A DNA stretch of 64,000 nt, taken from contig NZ_JAAAYE010000016.1 of NCBI RefSeq assembly GCF_013282575.1, forward strand, positions 51,053-115,052. The letters are read 5' to 3'. Of the stretch, positions 19,940-29,452 are shown piece by piece (the first letter of the stretch is position 1; the number at the start of each line of letters is the position of its first letter). The position numbers and the translations under genes were made by a program. The notes under the pieces were generated by a model that worked only from the letters and a program-made list of their open reading frames with translations, made no database searches and was not told where the DNA came from. The stretch is from Paraburkholderia sp. NMBU_R16 (GTDB lineage: Bacteria; Pseudomonadota; Gammaproteobacteria; Burkholderiales; Burkholderiaceae).

Positions 19940-20317
19940 TCAGCGCGAGCGGGCCATCAACCAGCCCGTGATCAGGGCGAGGCCGCCGACCACGGCGACC
20001 GTCTCCCACGGGTTCTCGCGTACGTAATCGTTGGCACCGGAAATGGCGGTCGCGGCGCGGGCGCGAATGGTATGTCTCGCGCCATCGAGCCGCGAGCGGG
20101 CCGCATCGAGACGTTTTTTCATCTGTTCGCGCAACTGGGCGACATCGGCCTGCGTGCCGTCGGCAAGTGCCTCTTCGAGTTCGGAGAGCAGCTCTCGCAT
20201 TTCCGAGCCGATGTCCTCGGCTGCGTTTCGACTATGCCGCGCGATACGGCGTGCATGACGGCTGGCGCTCGTCCATGATGTATCCAGCGCGTCTCGCGTA
20301 TTCGGTAGCGTGTTCAT
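19940..20317 (-). CDS. DUF883 (ElaB/YqjD-like) membrane-anchored protein
   Basis: A 125-aa protein of the ElaB/YqjD/YgaM family. The charged N-terminal part forms a helical, coiled-coil-prone region (about 30-85). The C-terminus is one membrane span ending in MARSR, with the family glycine pattern (VGGLALITGWLMA). YqjD in E. coli tethers stationary-phase ribosomes to the inner membrane; whether this protein does so is unknown. GGAG five bases before the ATG at 20317 sets the start; the longer open frame upstream is not supported. Confidence 0.88.
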   Translation of the reverse strand: MNTLPNTRDALDTSWTSASRHARRIARHSRNAAEDIGSEMRELLSELEEALADGTQADVAQLREQMKKRLDAARSRLDGARHTIRARAATAISGANDYVRENPWETVAVVGGLALITGWLMARSR

Positions 20318-20520
20318 GGTCGCTCCGTGAGCATGATTGACAGGGTGAAGGTACCCGCGTTCCTGTTTCGAATGGCGGGAAAGCCCTTGTTCCGCAACTT
20401 CGATGCCAAGCCGCCTCGGACGGGCAACGCCCTTGTACTCCGGTCGCCCGGCCGTCACGCCGAGCGGCAAACGTGCGACGAAAATCGGGTAGAAACGTCA
20501 GCGCAGTGCAATACCGGCGG

Positions 20521-20554
20521 TTGAAATTACAACGCCACCGGTCCGGTGGCGTTG
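20521..20554 (-). terminator. Terminator of ompW
   Basis: A perfect 12-base inverted repeat (CAACGCCACCGG with its complement, 20530-20554), followed on the minus strand by a T-rich stretch. It lies about 25 bases beyond the ompW stop. Confidence 0.65.
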
Positions 20555-20580
20555 CGAGCGAAGGGTCGAGTTGGACTATG

Positions 20581-21306
20581 CTAAAAGGCGTAGCCAATCT
20601 TCGCGAAGGTGACGATCGGGTTGAGCTTGATCTTTGCTTGCGTATGGGCAGTCAAACCAAATGGCCCGACGTTGGTCGTAGTGAGGTCGGCAGTGACGCT
20701 GACCGGAATGTACGACACGGATACCCCTGCAAACCAATGCTTGTTGAACGAGTAATTGAAACCGGCGTTGAAAACGGGCGCCCAGGAACGATCCGTCGAG
20801 ACGGAGGTCGGACCTCCGTGCAAGACGGCGGATTGGAACGCGCTGTTGGTGATTTGCGCGTCGGTGAACCAGACGCGCGTCACGCCCACGCCGAGGTACG
20901 GGCGGAACTTGTCATCGGGCTTCCGGAAGTTCCATTTGACGAGGAGGGCGGGGCTCCACTGGCGCGCGCTGCCAAGCTTGCCGAACTGGGAAAACGAGCC
21001 GGCCCCTTCGATGTTGAATTTCGGAGGGATGCCGACTTCGAGCTCGGCTGCGAGGTGATCCGTGATGAAGTAGCCTACGCTCAAGCCGAGCGTATCCGAT
21101 TGGTCGATCGAGGCGCCGGTCCCCGCCACCGGTCTGTTGACGGGGGCACCGCCGATGCTGACGATCTGCAGTGGATCGCTCGAACTTTGAGGAGAAAAAT
21201 GGAACCACCCGGTTGCAGCGTAGAACGTTCCGGCCGATTGCGCGTGTGCAGCCGTTGCGCACGCGAGTGCGGCAACGGCCCCCGTAATGGCCTGTTGTAA
21301 TTTCAT
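20581..21306 (-). CDS. ompW: OmpW family outer-membrane protein
   Basis: A small eight-stranded outer-membrane beta-barrel of the OmpW family, thought to pass small hydrophobic molecules. The protein is 241 aa with a signal peptide cleaved after AHA (about residue 22). It has alternating-residue strands, the conserved WNFRKPDDKFRPYLGVGVT block and a C-terminal strand ending in Phe (TFAKIGYAF), needed for barrel insertion. GGAGGAAG precedes ATG 21306. It stands alone with its own promoter and terminator. Confidence 0.93.
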   Translation of the reverse strand: MKLQQAITGAVAALACATAAHAQSAGTFYAATGWFHFSPQSSSDPLQIVSIGGAPVNRPVAGTGASIDQSDTLGLSVGYFITDHLAAELEVGIPPKFNIEGAGSFSQFGKLGSARQWSPALLVKWNFRKPDDKFRPYLGVGVTRVWFTDAQITNSAFQSAVLHGGPTSVSTDRSWAPVFNAGFNYSFNKHWFAGVSVSYIPVSVTADLTTTNVGPFGLTAHTQAKIKLNPIVTFAKIGYAF

Positions 21307-21333
21307 ATGTCTTCCTCCATAAAAGGCCCGCCT

Positions 21334-21363
21334 ATTATGAGTAGAAGGTTTCATACAAACCAA
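21334..21363 (-). promoter_or_regulatory. Probable sigma-70 promoter of ompW
   Basis: On the minus strand, TTGGTT, an 18-base spacer and CATAAT, ending 28 bases before the ompW start. Matches to consensus are 3 of 6 and 5 of 6. Confidence 0.4.
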
Positions 21364-21488
21364 GCGCGCGCGCTAGAGCATTCTCCCTAAGCGTTGCGTG
21401 CTCGCGGCACAAGTCGCATTCGGCCGTTGCGAACGCTTGCGCGGCGCTTCGCCTTCGGGTAATCACCAACGAACTCACGGAATCCAGC

Positions 21489-22205
21489 ATGGCACGGCTT
21501 GCACGTCTTTACGTCCCTGAACAGCCGCAGCACGTCATACTGCGCGGCCTCGATCAGCAGCCCGCCTTCGTCGACGAACAGGACTACGAGTTGTTCGTCG
21601 ATTGCCTGAAAGCCGCGTCGCGCGATCATCGCCTCGCGGTTCACGCTTATGTGCTGATGCCGGGCGCGGTTCAACTGCTCGTCACGCCGAGCGACGAATC
21701 GAGCTTGCCCAAAGCGATGCAGGCCGTCGGCCGGCGCTACGTCGCGCATTTCAATCGCCGCTACGCGCGGCGCGGCACATTGTGGGAAGGGCGCTATCGG
21801 GCGACGGTCATCGAGGGCGAGCGGTACTTTCTGCTCGCCAGCCGGGTGATCGAGCTTTGCCCCGTGCGCGAGCATCTCGTCACGGCGGCCGAAGATTACC
21901 GATGGTCCAGCTACCGGCATCACATCGGACTCACCGTCGATAGCCTCGTCACCGATCACCCGCTTTATTGGTCGCTCGGCAATACGCCGTTCGAGCGACA
22001 GCGCGCGTACAAGGACCTGTGCGAGCAGCCGCTCGACGAGCGCGAGGCGAACGAGCTTCAACAGGCCACCTTGAAAGGATGGGTGCTCGGCGGAGACACC
22101 TATCGGGAGTGGGCCGCGCGCGCCGCGAATCGCCGCGTTTCACCGTTGCCGCGCGGCCGGCCCAGGAAGGTCCGCGAAGCCACTCCGCATAAGGCGCAGC
22201 AGTAG
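21489..22205 (+). CDS. RAYT/IS200-like transposase homologue with degenerate active site
   Basis: A 238-aa protein of the REP-associated tyrosine transposase (Y1 HUH) family. It opens MARLARLYVPEQPQHVILRG and carries AHFNRRYARRGTLWEGRYRATVI and YRWSSYRHH as in RAYTs. The two HUH histidines, normally in an NHVH motif, are replaced: residues 59-62 are GAVQ. The nucleophilic Tyr, normally in RYIELNPVR, is Val120 (RVIELCPVR). The C-terminus has an AT-hook-like PRGRPRK (221-227). No terminal inverted or REP-type repeats are evident. It is therefore probably a domesticated DNA-binding protein rather than an active transposase. Confidence 0.85.
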   Translation: MARLARLYVPEQPQHVILRGLDQQPAFVDEQDYELFVDCLKAASRDHRLAVHAYVLMPGAVQLLVTPSDESSLPKAMQAVGRRYVAHFNRRYARRGTLWEGRYRATVIEGERYFLLASRVIELCPVREHLVTAAEDYRWSSYRHHIGLTVDSLVTDHPLYWSLGNTPFERQRAYKDLCEQPLDEREANELQQATLKGWVLGGDTYREWAARAANRRVSPLPRGRPRKVREATPHKAQQ

Positions 22206-22292
22206 CGCTGGTTGCCGCGTCACCGCTTGGCGCCAGGGGCCGACCGGCCGCGCGCAGTGGCGCTGCGGTCTGGGGCGAGCCCGCAAGCACGC

Positions 22293-22321
22293 GAAAACGG
22301 CAGGAGATGCCGTTTTCTTTT
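22293..22321 (+). terminator. Rho-independent terminator after the RAYT-like gene
   Basis: GAAAACGGCA, a 5-base loop (GGAGA), TGCCGTTTTC, then TTTT. This is a perfect 10-base stem. The 346-base gap before gltB holds this terminator, a candidate promoter and an apparently untranslated leader. Confidence 0.85.
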
Positions 22322-22401
22322 GCACCGATTTGATGTGGAACCAATAAAAAGGCACCAACCGAGTGCGCCGCACAAATTAGTTCCATATCAAGCGATTTTT
22401 G

Positions 22402-22431
22402 TTGCTATTCCTTTGATTCGTCGCGTATATT
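22402..22431 (+). promoter_or_regulatory. Probable sigma-70 promoter of gltBD
   Basis: TTGCTA (22402-22407), an 18-base spacer and TATATT (22426-22431), about 120 bases before gltB. The region around it is the most A/T-rich in this part of the window. Confidence 0.5.
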
Positions 22432-22551
22432 CCGATTTCCGGCGGTTCGGGGCAGGCATGCCCATCGGCGGCGCCCAGTGCGTTGCCGCAGGAACCGAGA
22501 GAAGCCCTTATGCGAACGGCCAAGCCCGGCCCCCCAATAGACGGTGTCCCC

Positions 22552-25500
22552 ATGAACGACCAGCAACCGATTCTTTCGGTCCCCGCCGCCCAGGGTCTCT
22601 ACGATCCGCGCAACGAACACGATGCCTGTGGCGTCGGTTTTGTCGCCCATATCAAGGGCCAGAAGAGCCACGAGATCATTCAGCAAGGGCTCAAGATTCT
22701 CGAGAATCTCGATCACCGGGGCGCGGTGGGTGCCGACGCGCTGATGGGCGACGGCGCCGGCATTTTGATCCAGGTACCGGACGCCTTTTATCGCGAGGAA
22801 ATGGCTCGCCAGGGCGTGACGCTGCCGCCGGCGGGCGAGTATGGCGTCGGCATGATCTTTTTGCCCAAGGAACACGCCTCGCGGCTCGCTTGCGAGCAGG
22901 AGCTCGAGCGCACGGTCAAGGCGGAAGGTCAGGTGGTGCTCGGCTGGCGCGATGTGCCTGTCGATCACGCAATGCCGATCTCGCCGACCGTCAAGGCGAC
23001 GGAGCCCGTCATCCGCCAGATTTTCATCGGTCGCGGCCGCGACATCATGGTGACCGACGCGCTCGAACGTAAGCTCTACATCATTCGGAAAACGGCGAGC
23101 CACCGTATCCAGGCGCTCAAGCTCAAGCACGGCAAGGAATACTTCGTGCCGTCGATGTCGGCGCGCACGGTCGTCTACAAGGGCTTGCTGCTCGCGGGCC
23201 AGGTCGGCGTCTACTACCGAGACCTTCAGGACGAGCGGGTCGTTTCGGCGCTTGCGCTCGTGCACCAGCGTTTCTCCACGAACACGTTCCCGGCGTGGGA
23301 GCTTGCCCACCCGTACCGGATGATCGCGCACAACGGCGAAATCAACACGGTCAAGGGCAACGTCAACTGGCTCAATGCGCGCACCGGCGCCATTGCGAGC
23401 GCCGTGCTCGGCGACGACCTGCCGAAGCTCTGGCCGCTGATCTATCCGGGCCAGTCCGACACGGCATCTTTCGACAACTGTCTCGAACTGCTCGTGATGG
23501 CGGGCTATCCGCTCGTGCACGCCATGATGATGATGATTCCGGAAGCGTGGGAACAGCACACGCTGATGGACGAGAACCGGCGCGCATTCTACGAATACCA
23601 CGCGGCGATGATGGAGCCGTGGGACGGCCCGGCGGCGATCGCGTTCACCGATGGGCGGCAGATCGGCGCGACGCTCGACCGTAACGGATTGCGTCCGGCG
23701 CGCTACATCATCACCGAGGACGACCTCGTCATCATGGCGTCGGAGTCGGGCGTGTTGCCGATTCCCGAATCGAAGATCGTCAAGAAGTGGCGTCTTCAGC
23801 CGGGCAAGATGTTCCTCATCGACATGGAACATGGCCGCATCATCGGCGACAAGGAACTCAAGGACAACCTCGCCAACGCCAAGCCGTACAAGAGCTGGAT
23901 CGACGCGGTGCGCATCAAGCTCGACGAGATCGAGCCGAAGCCCGAGGATGTGGCGACGGAACGCCGCGAAGCCGCGGCCCTGCTCGATCGGCAGCAGGCG
24001 TTCGGCTATACGCAGGAAGACGTCAAATTCCTGATGGCGCCGATGGCGCAGCAGGGCGAGGAAGCGGTCGGCTCGATGGGCAACGACTCGCCGCTCGCCG
24101 TGATGTCGAACAAGAACAAGACGCTCTACCACTATTTCAAGCAGCTTTTTGCGCAGGTCACGAACCCGCCGATCGATCCGATCCGCGAGAACATGGTCAT
24201 GTCGCTGGTATCGTTCGTCGGACCGAAGCCGAACCTGCTCGACACGAACAACATCAACCCGCCGATGCGCCTCGAAGTGTCGCAGCCCGTGCTCGACTTC
24301 AAGGACATCGCGAAAATCCGCGCGATCGATCAATACACGGGCGGCAAGTTCAGCTCGTACGAGCTCAACATCTGCTATCCGGTGGCCTGGGGCAAGGAAG
24401 GCATCGAGGCGCGGCTCGCCTCGCTTTGCGCCGAGGCGGTCGACGCTGTCAAGTCGGGCTACAACATGCTGATCGTCTCCGATCGGCGCGTGGACCGCGA
24501 CAACGTCGCCATTCCGGCGCTGCTCGCGACGGCGGCCATTCACACGCACCTGGTGACGCAGGGGCTGCGTACGAGCACGGGTCTCGTCGTCGAGACCGGT
24601 TCGGCCCGCGAAGTGCATCACTTCGCGCTGCTCGCCGGCTACGGCGCCGAAGCGGTTCATCCGTACCTCGCGATGGAAACGCTCGCGCAGTTGGCGCAAG
24701 GCATGAAGGGCGATCTCTCGCCCGAGAAGGCCGTCTACAACTTCACGAAAGCGATCGGCAAGGGCCTGCAAAAGGTCATGTCCAAGATGGGCATCTCCAC
24801 CTACATGTCGTACACGGGCGCGCAGATTTTCGAGGCGGTCGGCCTGGCGAGCGATATCGTCGAGAAATACTTCAAGGGCACGGCTTCGAAGGTGGGCGGC
24901 ATCGGACTTTTCGACGTGGCCGAGGAAGCCATTCGCCTACATCGCGACGCATTCGGCGACAACCCGGTGCTCGCGACCATGCTCGACGCGGGCGGCGAGT
25001 ATGCCTATCGGGTGCGCGGCGAAGACCACATGTGGACCCCCGATGCGATCGCGAAGCTCCAGCATTCGACGCGCAGCAACTCGTATCAGACCTACAAGGA
25101 ATACGCGCATCTGATCAACGATCAGACGCGCCGTCACATGACGTTCCGGGGGCTGTTCGAGTTCAAGGTCGACCCGTCGAAGGCCATTCCGATCGACGAA
25201 GTCGAATCGGCCAAGGACATCGTCAAGCGCTTCGCCACAGGTGCCATGTCGCTCGGCTCGATCAGCACGGAAGCGCATGCGACGCTTGCCGTCGCGATGA
25301 ACCGCATCGGCGGCAAGTCGAACACGGGCGAGGGCGGCGAGGACGAGAACCGCTATCGCAACGAGCTGCGCGGCATTCCGATCAAGAACGGCGATACGCT
25401 CGCTTCGGTGATCGGACCGGAAGTCGTGCGCGACATTCCGCTCAAGGATGGCGACTCGTTGCGCTCGAAGATCAAGCAGGTTGCGTCGGGCCGTTTCGGC

Positions 25501-27252
25501 GTGACGGCGGAGTATCTCGCATCGGCCGACCAGATCCAGATCAAGATGGCGCAGGGCGCCAAGCCCGGCGAAGGCGGCCAGCTCCCCGGCCACAAGGTCT
25601 CCGAGTACATCGGCAAACTGCGTTACTCGGTACCCGGCGTGGGTCTCATTTCGCCGCCGCCGCACCATGACATCTATTCGATCGAGGATCTGGCTCAGCT
25701 CATTCACGACCTGAAGAATGTCAATCCGTCATCGAGCATTTCGGTCAAGCTCGTATCGGAAGTAGGAGTCGGTACGGTCGCCGCGGGTGTGGCCAAGGCG
25801 AAAGCCGATCACGTCGTCATCGCCGGCCATGACGGAGGCACCGGCGCATCGCCGCTTTCGTCGGTCAAGCACGCCGGCACGCCGTGGGAACTCGGCCTCG
25901 CCGAGACCCAGCAGACGCTCGTACTGAACCGGCTGCGCGGGCGCATTCGCGTGCAGGCCGACGGCCAGATGAAGACGGGCCGCGACGTCGTGATCGGCGC
26001 GCTGCTCGGCGCCGACGAATTCGGCTTCGCGACGGCGCCGCTCGTCGTCGAGGGCTGCATCATGATGCGCAAGTGCCATCTGAATACCTGCCCGGTTGGC
26101 GTCGCGACGCAAGATCCGGTGCTGCGCGCGAAGTTCCAGGGCCAGCCCGAGCATGTCGTCAACTACTTCTTCTTCGTGGCGGAAGAGGTGCGCGAAATCA
26201 TGGCGCAGCTCGGCATTCGCAAGTTCGACGAGCTGATCGGTCGTGCCGACCTGCTCGACATGAAAAAGGGCATCGAGCACTGGAAGGCGAAGGGGCTCGA
26301 TTTCTCGAACGTGTTCTATCAGCCGCGCGTGGCGGCAGAGATCGCGCGCCGCCATGTCGAGGAGCAGGATCATGGCCTCGCGAAGGCGCTCGATCACACG
26401 CTGATCGAGAAGGCCCGTGCCGCGATCGACAAGGGCGAGCACGTCTCGTTCATTCAGCCGGTGCGCAACGTCAACCGCAGCGTCGGTGCGATGCTGTCGG
26501 GCACGATCGCGAAGAAGCACGGTCACGACGGACTGCCCGACGATACGGTCCATATCCAGCTCAAGGGCACGGCCGGTCAGAGCTTCGGCGCATTCCTCGC
26601 GCGCGGCGTCACGCTCGATCTCGTCGGCGACGGCAACGACTATGTCGGCAAGGGCCTCTCCGGCGGACGCATCATCATTCGCCCGACGAACGATTTCCGC
26701 GGCAAGTCCGAGGAAAACATCATCTGCGGCAACACCGTCATGTACGGTGCGATCGAGGGTGAGGCCTATCTGCGCGGCGTCGCGGGCGAGCGTTTTTGCG
26801 TGCGTAACTCGGGGGCGAGCGCCGTCGTCGAGGGCACGGGCGATCACGGCTGCGAATATATGACGGGCGGAACCGTCGTCGTGCTGGGCGAGACCGGCCG
26901 CAACTTCGCGGCAGGCATGTCGGGCGGCGTGGCGTTCGTCTACGATCCCGACGGCACGTTCGCCGCCAAGTGCAACAAGTCGATGGTCGCGCTCGAGCCG
27001 GTGCTGCAGCAGGCCGAGCAGGAGCGCACGGTCGATCGCGCGCTCTGGCATACGGGCGTCACCGACGAAGCGTTGCTCAAGGGGCTCGTCGAGCGCCACT
27101 TCCAGTTCACCGGCTCGACGCGCGCGAAGTCGTTGCTCGAGGAGTGGGATACCTCGCGCCGCCACTTCGTGAAGGTCTTCCCGACCGAGTACAAGCGCGC
27201 ACTGGGCGAACTGGGTGCGAAGAAGGCCGCCAAGGAAGCGCTTGCGGCATGA
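22552..27252 (+). CDS. gltB: Glutamate synthase (NADPH) large subunit GltB
   Basis: Makes two glutamates from glutamine and 2-oxoglutarate. The product is 1566 aa. The class II amidotransferase domain starts at Cys26 after a 25-residue propeptide (DACGVGFV). The central domain covers about 490-780 and the FMN/2-oxoglutarate synthase domain about 840-1210. The 3Fe-4S cysteines are Cys1169, Cys1175 and Cys1180. The C-terminal GXGXG helix domain is at about 1290-1480. The ATG at 22552 was chosen because it leaves the short propeptide typical of the family; an in-frame start at 22483 is also open. gltD follows after 84 bases. Confidence 0.97.
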   Translation: MNDQQPILSVPAAQGLYDPRNEHDACGVGFVAHIKGQKSHEIIQQGLKILENLDHRGAVGADALMGDGAGILIQVPDAFYREEMARQGVTLPPAGEYGVGMIFLPKEHASRLACEQELERTVKAEGQVVLGWRDVPVDHAMPISPTVKATEPVIRQIFIGRGRDIMVTDALERKLYIIRKTASHRIQALKLKHGKEYFVPSMSARTVVYKGLLLAGQVGVYYRDLQDERVVSALALVHQRFSTNTFPAWELAHPYRMIAHNGEINTVKGNVNWLNARTGAIASAVLGDDLPKLWPLIYPGQSDTASFDNCLELLVMAGYPLVHAMMMMIPEAWEQHTLMDENRRAFYEYHAAMMEPWDGPAAIAFTDGRQIGATLDRNGLRPARYIITEDDLVIMASESGVLPIPESKIVKKWRLQPGKMFLIDMEHGRIIGDKELKDNLANAKPYKSWIDAVRIKLDEIEPKPEDVATERREAAALLDRQQAFGYTQEDVKFLMAPMAQQGEEAVGSMGNDSPLAVMSNKNKTLYHYFKQLFAQVTNPPIDPIRENMVMSLVSFVGPKPNLLDTNNINPPMRLEVSQPVLDFKDIAKIRAIDQYTGGKFSSYELNICYPVAWGKEGIEARLASLCAEAVDAVKSGYNMLIVSDRRVDRDNVAIPALLATAAIHTHLVTQGLRTSTGLVVETGSAREVHHFALLAGYGAEAVHPYLAMETLAQLAQGMKGDLSPEKAVYNFTKAIGKGLQKVMSKMGISTYMSYTGAQIFEAVGLASDIVEKYFKGTASKVGGIGLFDVAEEAIRLHRDAFGDNPVLATMLDAGGEYAYRVRGEDHMWTPDAIAKLQHSTRSNSYQTYKEYAHLINDQTRRHMTFRGLFEFKVDPSKAIPIDEVESAKDIVKRFATGAMSLGSISTEAHATLAVAMNRIGGKSNTGEGGEDENRYRNELRGIPIKNGDTLASVIGPEVVRDIPLKDGDSLRSKIKQVASGRFGVTAEYLASADQIQIKMAQGAKPGEGGQLPGHKVSEYIGKLRYSVPGVGLISPPPHHDIYSIEDLAQLIHDLKNVNPSSSISVKLVSEVGVGTVAAGVAKAKADHVVIAGHDGGTGASPLSSVKHAGTPWELGLAETQQTLVLNRLRGRIRVQADGQMKTGRDVVIGALLGADEFGFATAPLVVEGCIMMRKCHLNTCPVGVATQDPVLRAKFQGQPEHVVNYFFFVAEEVREIMAQLGIRKFDELIGRADLLDMKKGIEHWKAKGLDFSNVFYQPRVAAEIARRHVEEQDHGLAKALDHTLIEKARAAIDKGEHVSFIQPVRNVNRSVGAMLSGTIAKKHGHDGLPDDTVHIQLKGTAGQSFGAFLARGVTLDLVGDGNDYVGKGLSGGRIIIRPTNDFRGKSEENIICGNTVMYGAIEGEAYLRGVAGERFCVRNSGASAVVEGTGDHGCEYMTGGTVVVLGETGRNFAAGMSGGVAFVYDPDGTFAAKCNKSMVALEPVLQQAEQERTVDRALWHTGVTDEALLKGLVERHFQFTGSTRAKSLLEEWDTSRRHFVKVFPTEYKRALGELGAKKAAKEALAA

Positions 27253-27266
27253 GGCTCGGAGGCTTG

Positions 27267-27287
27267 GGCCTCGCGTGTTGCGAGGCC
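27267..27287 (+). other. Intercistronic hairpin gltB-gltD
   Basis: GGCCTCGC, a 5-base loop, GCGAGGCC. A perfect 8-base stem without a T-tract, 15 bases after the gltB stop. It is more likely an mRNA-stability or partial attenuation element than a full terminator. Confidence 0.5.
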
Positions 27288-27336
27288 GGCCGAACGATGA
27301 ATTGAGTACGACGACCAAGATTAGAGAAGAGACCCC

Positions 27337-28803
27337 ATGGGCAAGGCAACCGGTTTTCTAGAGTATCAGCGCCTCCACGAAGCGTACGAAGCGCCGCTCG
27401 CGCGTTTGAAGCATCACAAGGAGTTCGTGCTCGCGCTCAGCGACGAGGACGCGAAGATTCAGGGCGCACGGTGTATGGACTGCGGCATTCCGTTTTGCAA
27501 CAACGGCTGCCCCGTGAACAACATCATTCCCGACTTCAACGATCTCGTTTATCGCCAGGACTGGCGGCAGGCGATCGAAGTCCTGCATTCGACCAACAAC
27601 TTCCCAGAGTTCACCGGACGCATCTGTCCGGCACCTTGCGAAGCGGCTTGTACGCTCGGCATCAATGCGGATCCCGTCGGCATCAAATCGATCGAGCACG
27701 CGATCATCGACAAGGCGTGGGCGGAAGGCTGGGTCGAGCCGCAGCCGCCGAAGGAAAAGACCGGCAAGAAGGTTGCCGTGGTCGGCTCCGGGCCGGCCGG
27801 CCTGGCGGCTGCGCAGCAGCTCGCCCGCGCGGGGCATGACGTGACGGTGTTCGAAAAGAACGATCGCATCGGCGGGTTGTTGCGCTATGGCATTCCCGAT
27901 TTCAAGCTCGAAAAGTGGCTGATCGACCGTCGCATGCGCCAGATGGAAGCCGAAGGCGTGACGTTCCGCGCCAATGTCTTCATCGGCAAGGACCCGTTGC
28001 CGTCTCACATCGGCAATACGGCCAAGGAGACGATTACGCCCGATGAGCTGAAAGAGCGCTTCGACGCCATCGTCGTGGCCGGTGGCTCCGAAACGCCGCG
28101 CGATTTGCCGGTACCGGGGCGCGAGCTCGCCGGCGTTCATTTCGCGATGGAGTTTCTGCCGCAGCAGAACAAGGTCAACGCCGGCGACAAGGTGGCGGAC
28201 CAGATCAGCGCGAAAGGCAAACATGTCATCGTGATCGGCGGCGGCGATACGGGTTCCGATTGTGTCGGCACCTCGAACCGTCACGGCGCGAAGAGCGTGA
28301 CCCAGTTCGAGCTGCTGCCGCAGCCGCCCGAAAACGAAAACAAGCCGCTCGTCTGGCCATACTGGCCGGTCAAGCTGCGGACTTCGTCGTCGCACGAAGA
28401 GGGTTGCGAGCGCGATTGGTCCGTTGCGACGAAGCGGCTCGAAGGCAAGAACGGCAAGGTCGAGAAGCTTATCGCAGCGCGTGTCGAATGGAAGGACGGC
28501 AAGATGCAGGAAGTGCCGGGTTCGGAGTTCGAACTGAAGGCCGATCTCGTGCTGCTGGCCATGGGCTTCACGCAGCCCGTCGCACCCGTGCTCGAAGCGT
28601 TCGGCGTCGAAAAGGATGCGCGCGGTAATGTGCGCGCGGCGACGGAAGGCGAGCGCGCCTACTATACGTCGGCGGACAAAGTGTTTGCCGCCGGCGACAT
28701 GCGCCGCGGGCAGTCGCTCGTCGTCTGGGCGATTCGCGAGGGCCGGCAATGCGCACGCTCGGTCGACGCCTACCTGATGGGCAGATCGGATCTGCCCCGC
28801 TGA
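27337..28803 (+). CDS. gltD: Glutamate synthase (NADPH) small subunit GltD
   Basis: FAD/NADPH subunit that feeds electrons through 4Fe-4S clusters to GltB. It has 488 aa. The N-terminal cysteine sets are Cys46, 49, 54, 58 and Cys97, 101, 105. The FAD-binding GSGPAG is at 150-155 and the NADPH-binding [12 protein letters not shown] near 290. It ends with the FAD-contacting [14 protein letters not shown] segment. AGAGAAGAG before the ATG serves as the ribosome site. Confidence 0.97.
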   Translation: MGKATGFLEYQRLHEAYEAPLARLKHHKEFVLALSDEDAKIQGARCMDCGIPFCNNGCPVNNIIPDFNDLVYRQDWRQAIEVLHSTNNFPEFTGRICPAPCEAACTLGINADPVGIKSIEHAIIDKAWAEGWVEPQPPKEKTGKKVAVVGSGPAGLAAAQQLARAGHDVTVFEKNDRIGGLLRYGIPDFKLEKWLIDRRMRQMEAEGVTFRANVFIGKDPLPSHIGNTAKETITPDELKERFDAIVVAGGSETPRDLPVPGRELAGVHFAMEFLPQQNKVNAGDKVADQISAKGKHVIVIGGGDTGSDCVGTSNRHGAKSVTQFELLPQPPENENKPLVWPYWPVKLRTSSSHEEGCERDWSVATKRLEGKNGKVEKLIAARVEWKDGKMQEVPGSEFELKADLVLLAMGFTQPVAPVLEAFGVEKDARGNVRAATEGERAYYTSADKVFAAGDMRRGQSLVVWAIREGRQCARSVDAYLMGRSDLPR

Positions 28804-28835
28804 CCGGGAGCGCGCGCTCGTCGCGCGAGAAAGCG

Positions 28836-29432
28836 ATGCCCGTTGCGCCCCGTGCGGAGGAAGCGGACTGGCATCGCACCTTTATCGCACTCGTGCCCGA
28901 CGCGCGGACCCGCAGTGCGTGGGATGAGGTTCGCATCGGCGAAGCTGCGGCCGGGCGCCGCGTTGCGGCGGATCAGCTGCATATGACGCTGGCGTTTCTC
29001 GGGTCGATCCCGCGCGAGTCCGGACAGGCGCTCGCCGCGGGGCTCGCCTCGACCGTGACTGCGCTTGCCGCGCTGAAGGTCGAGCGTTTCGCGTATTGGC
29101 CGAATCCCGCCCATCCCCGCCTCGCGGTGCTCACGTTCGAATGTCCGCCGCCGCTCGTCGAGTTGCAGGCGAACGTTCGGGAGCTCGTTCGCAGCCTCGG
29201 TCTGCCCATCGACGATCATCGCCCGTTTCGTCCGCACGTCACGCTCGCGCGCTTGCCGCGCCATAGCCAGCCGGTATCGCCCGAAGCCGTGCTCGCGGGG
29301 GAACGGTCCGCTCTCGCATTGCCGGCGTCGCGTTTCGCCACCCTGATGCTTTACTCGAGCACGCTCGAGCGCAGCGGCGCGCGGTATCGGCCGCTCGCGG
29401 CTATCGCCGTACCGGCGGCATCATCCGATTGA
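28836..29432 (+). CDS. thpR: RNA 2',3'-cyclic phosphodiesterase ThpR (2'-5' RNA ligase family)
   Basis: A 2H phosphoesterase that opens 2',3'-cyclic phosphates on RNA. The 198-aa protein carries both HxTx motifs, His49/Thr51 (HMTLAFLG) and His134/Thr136 (HVTLARLP), separated by about 85 residues as in the family. The N-terminus has the usual FIALVPDA strand. It follows gltD by 32 bases and may be cotranscribed; no functional link to glutamate synthesis is evident. Confidence 0.92.
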   Translation: MPVAPRAEEADWHRTFIALVPDARTRSAWDEVRIGEAAAGRRVAADQLHMTLAFLGSIPRESGQALAAGLASTVTALAALKVERFAYWPNPAHPRLAVLTFECPPPLVELQANVRELVRSLGLPIDDHRPFRPHVTLARLPRHSQPVSPEAVLAGERSALALPASRFATLMLYSSTLERSGARYRPLAAIAVPAASSD

Positions 29433-29452
29433 GGCAGGCCGTCGCGGACGCG

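Noticed and set aside
21489..22205. An active IS200/IS605-type insertion sequence
   Set aside because: The catalytic His and Tyr positions are substituted and no element ends or REP repeats flank the gene, so it is listed as a CDS and not as a mobile element.
22380..22410. A sigma-54 promoter upstream of gltB (TTGCT near 22402)
   Set aside because: The -24 GG element is missing at the required distance; a sigma-70 reading (TTGCTA-18-TATATT) fits better.
22405..24771. A 788-codon open frame on the minus strand opposite gltB
   Set aside because: It is an antisense shadow in high-GC coding sequence. The plus strand encodes an unmistakable GltB, and the antisense product is Arg/His/Asp-rich with no family features.
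25729..27318. A 529-codon minus-strand frame opposite the end of gltB
   Set aside because: Shadow of gltB for the same reasons.
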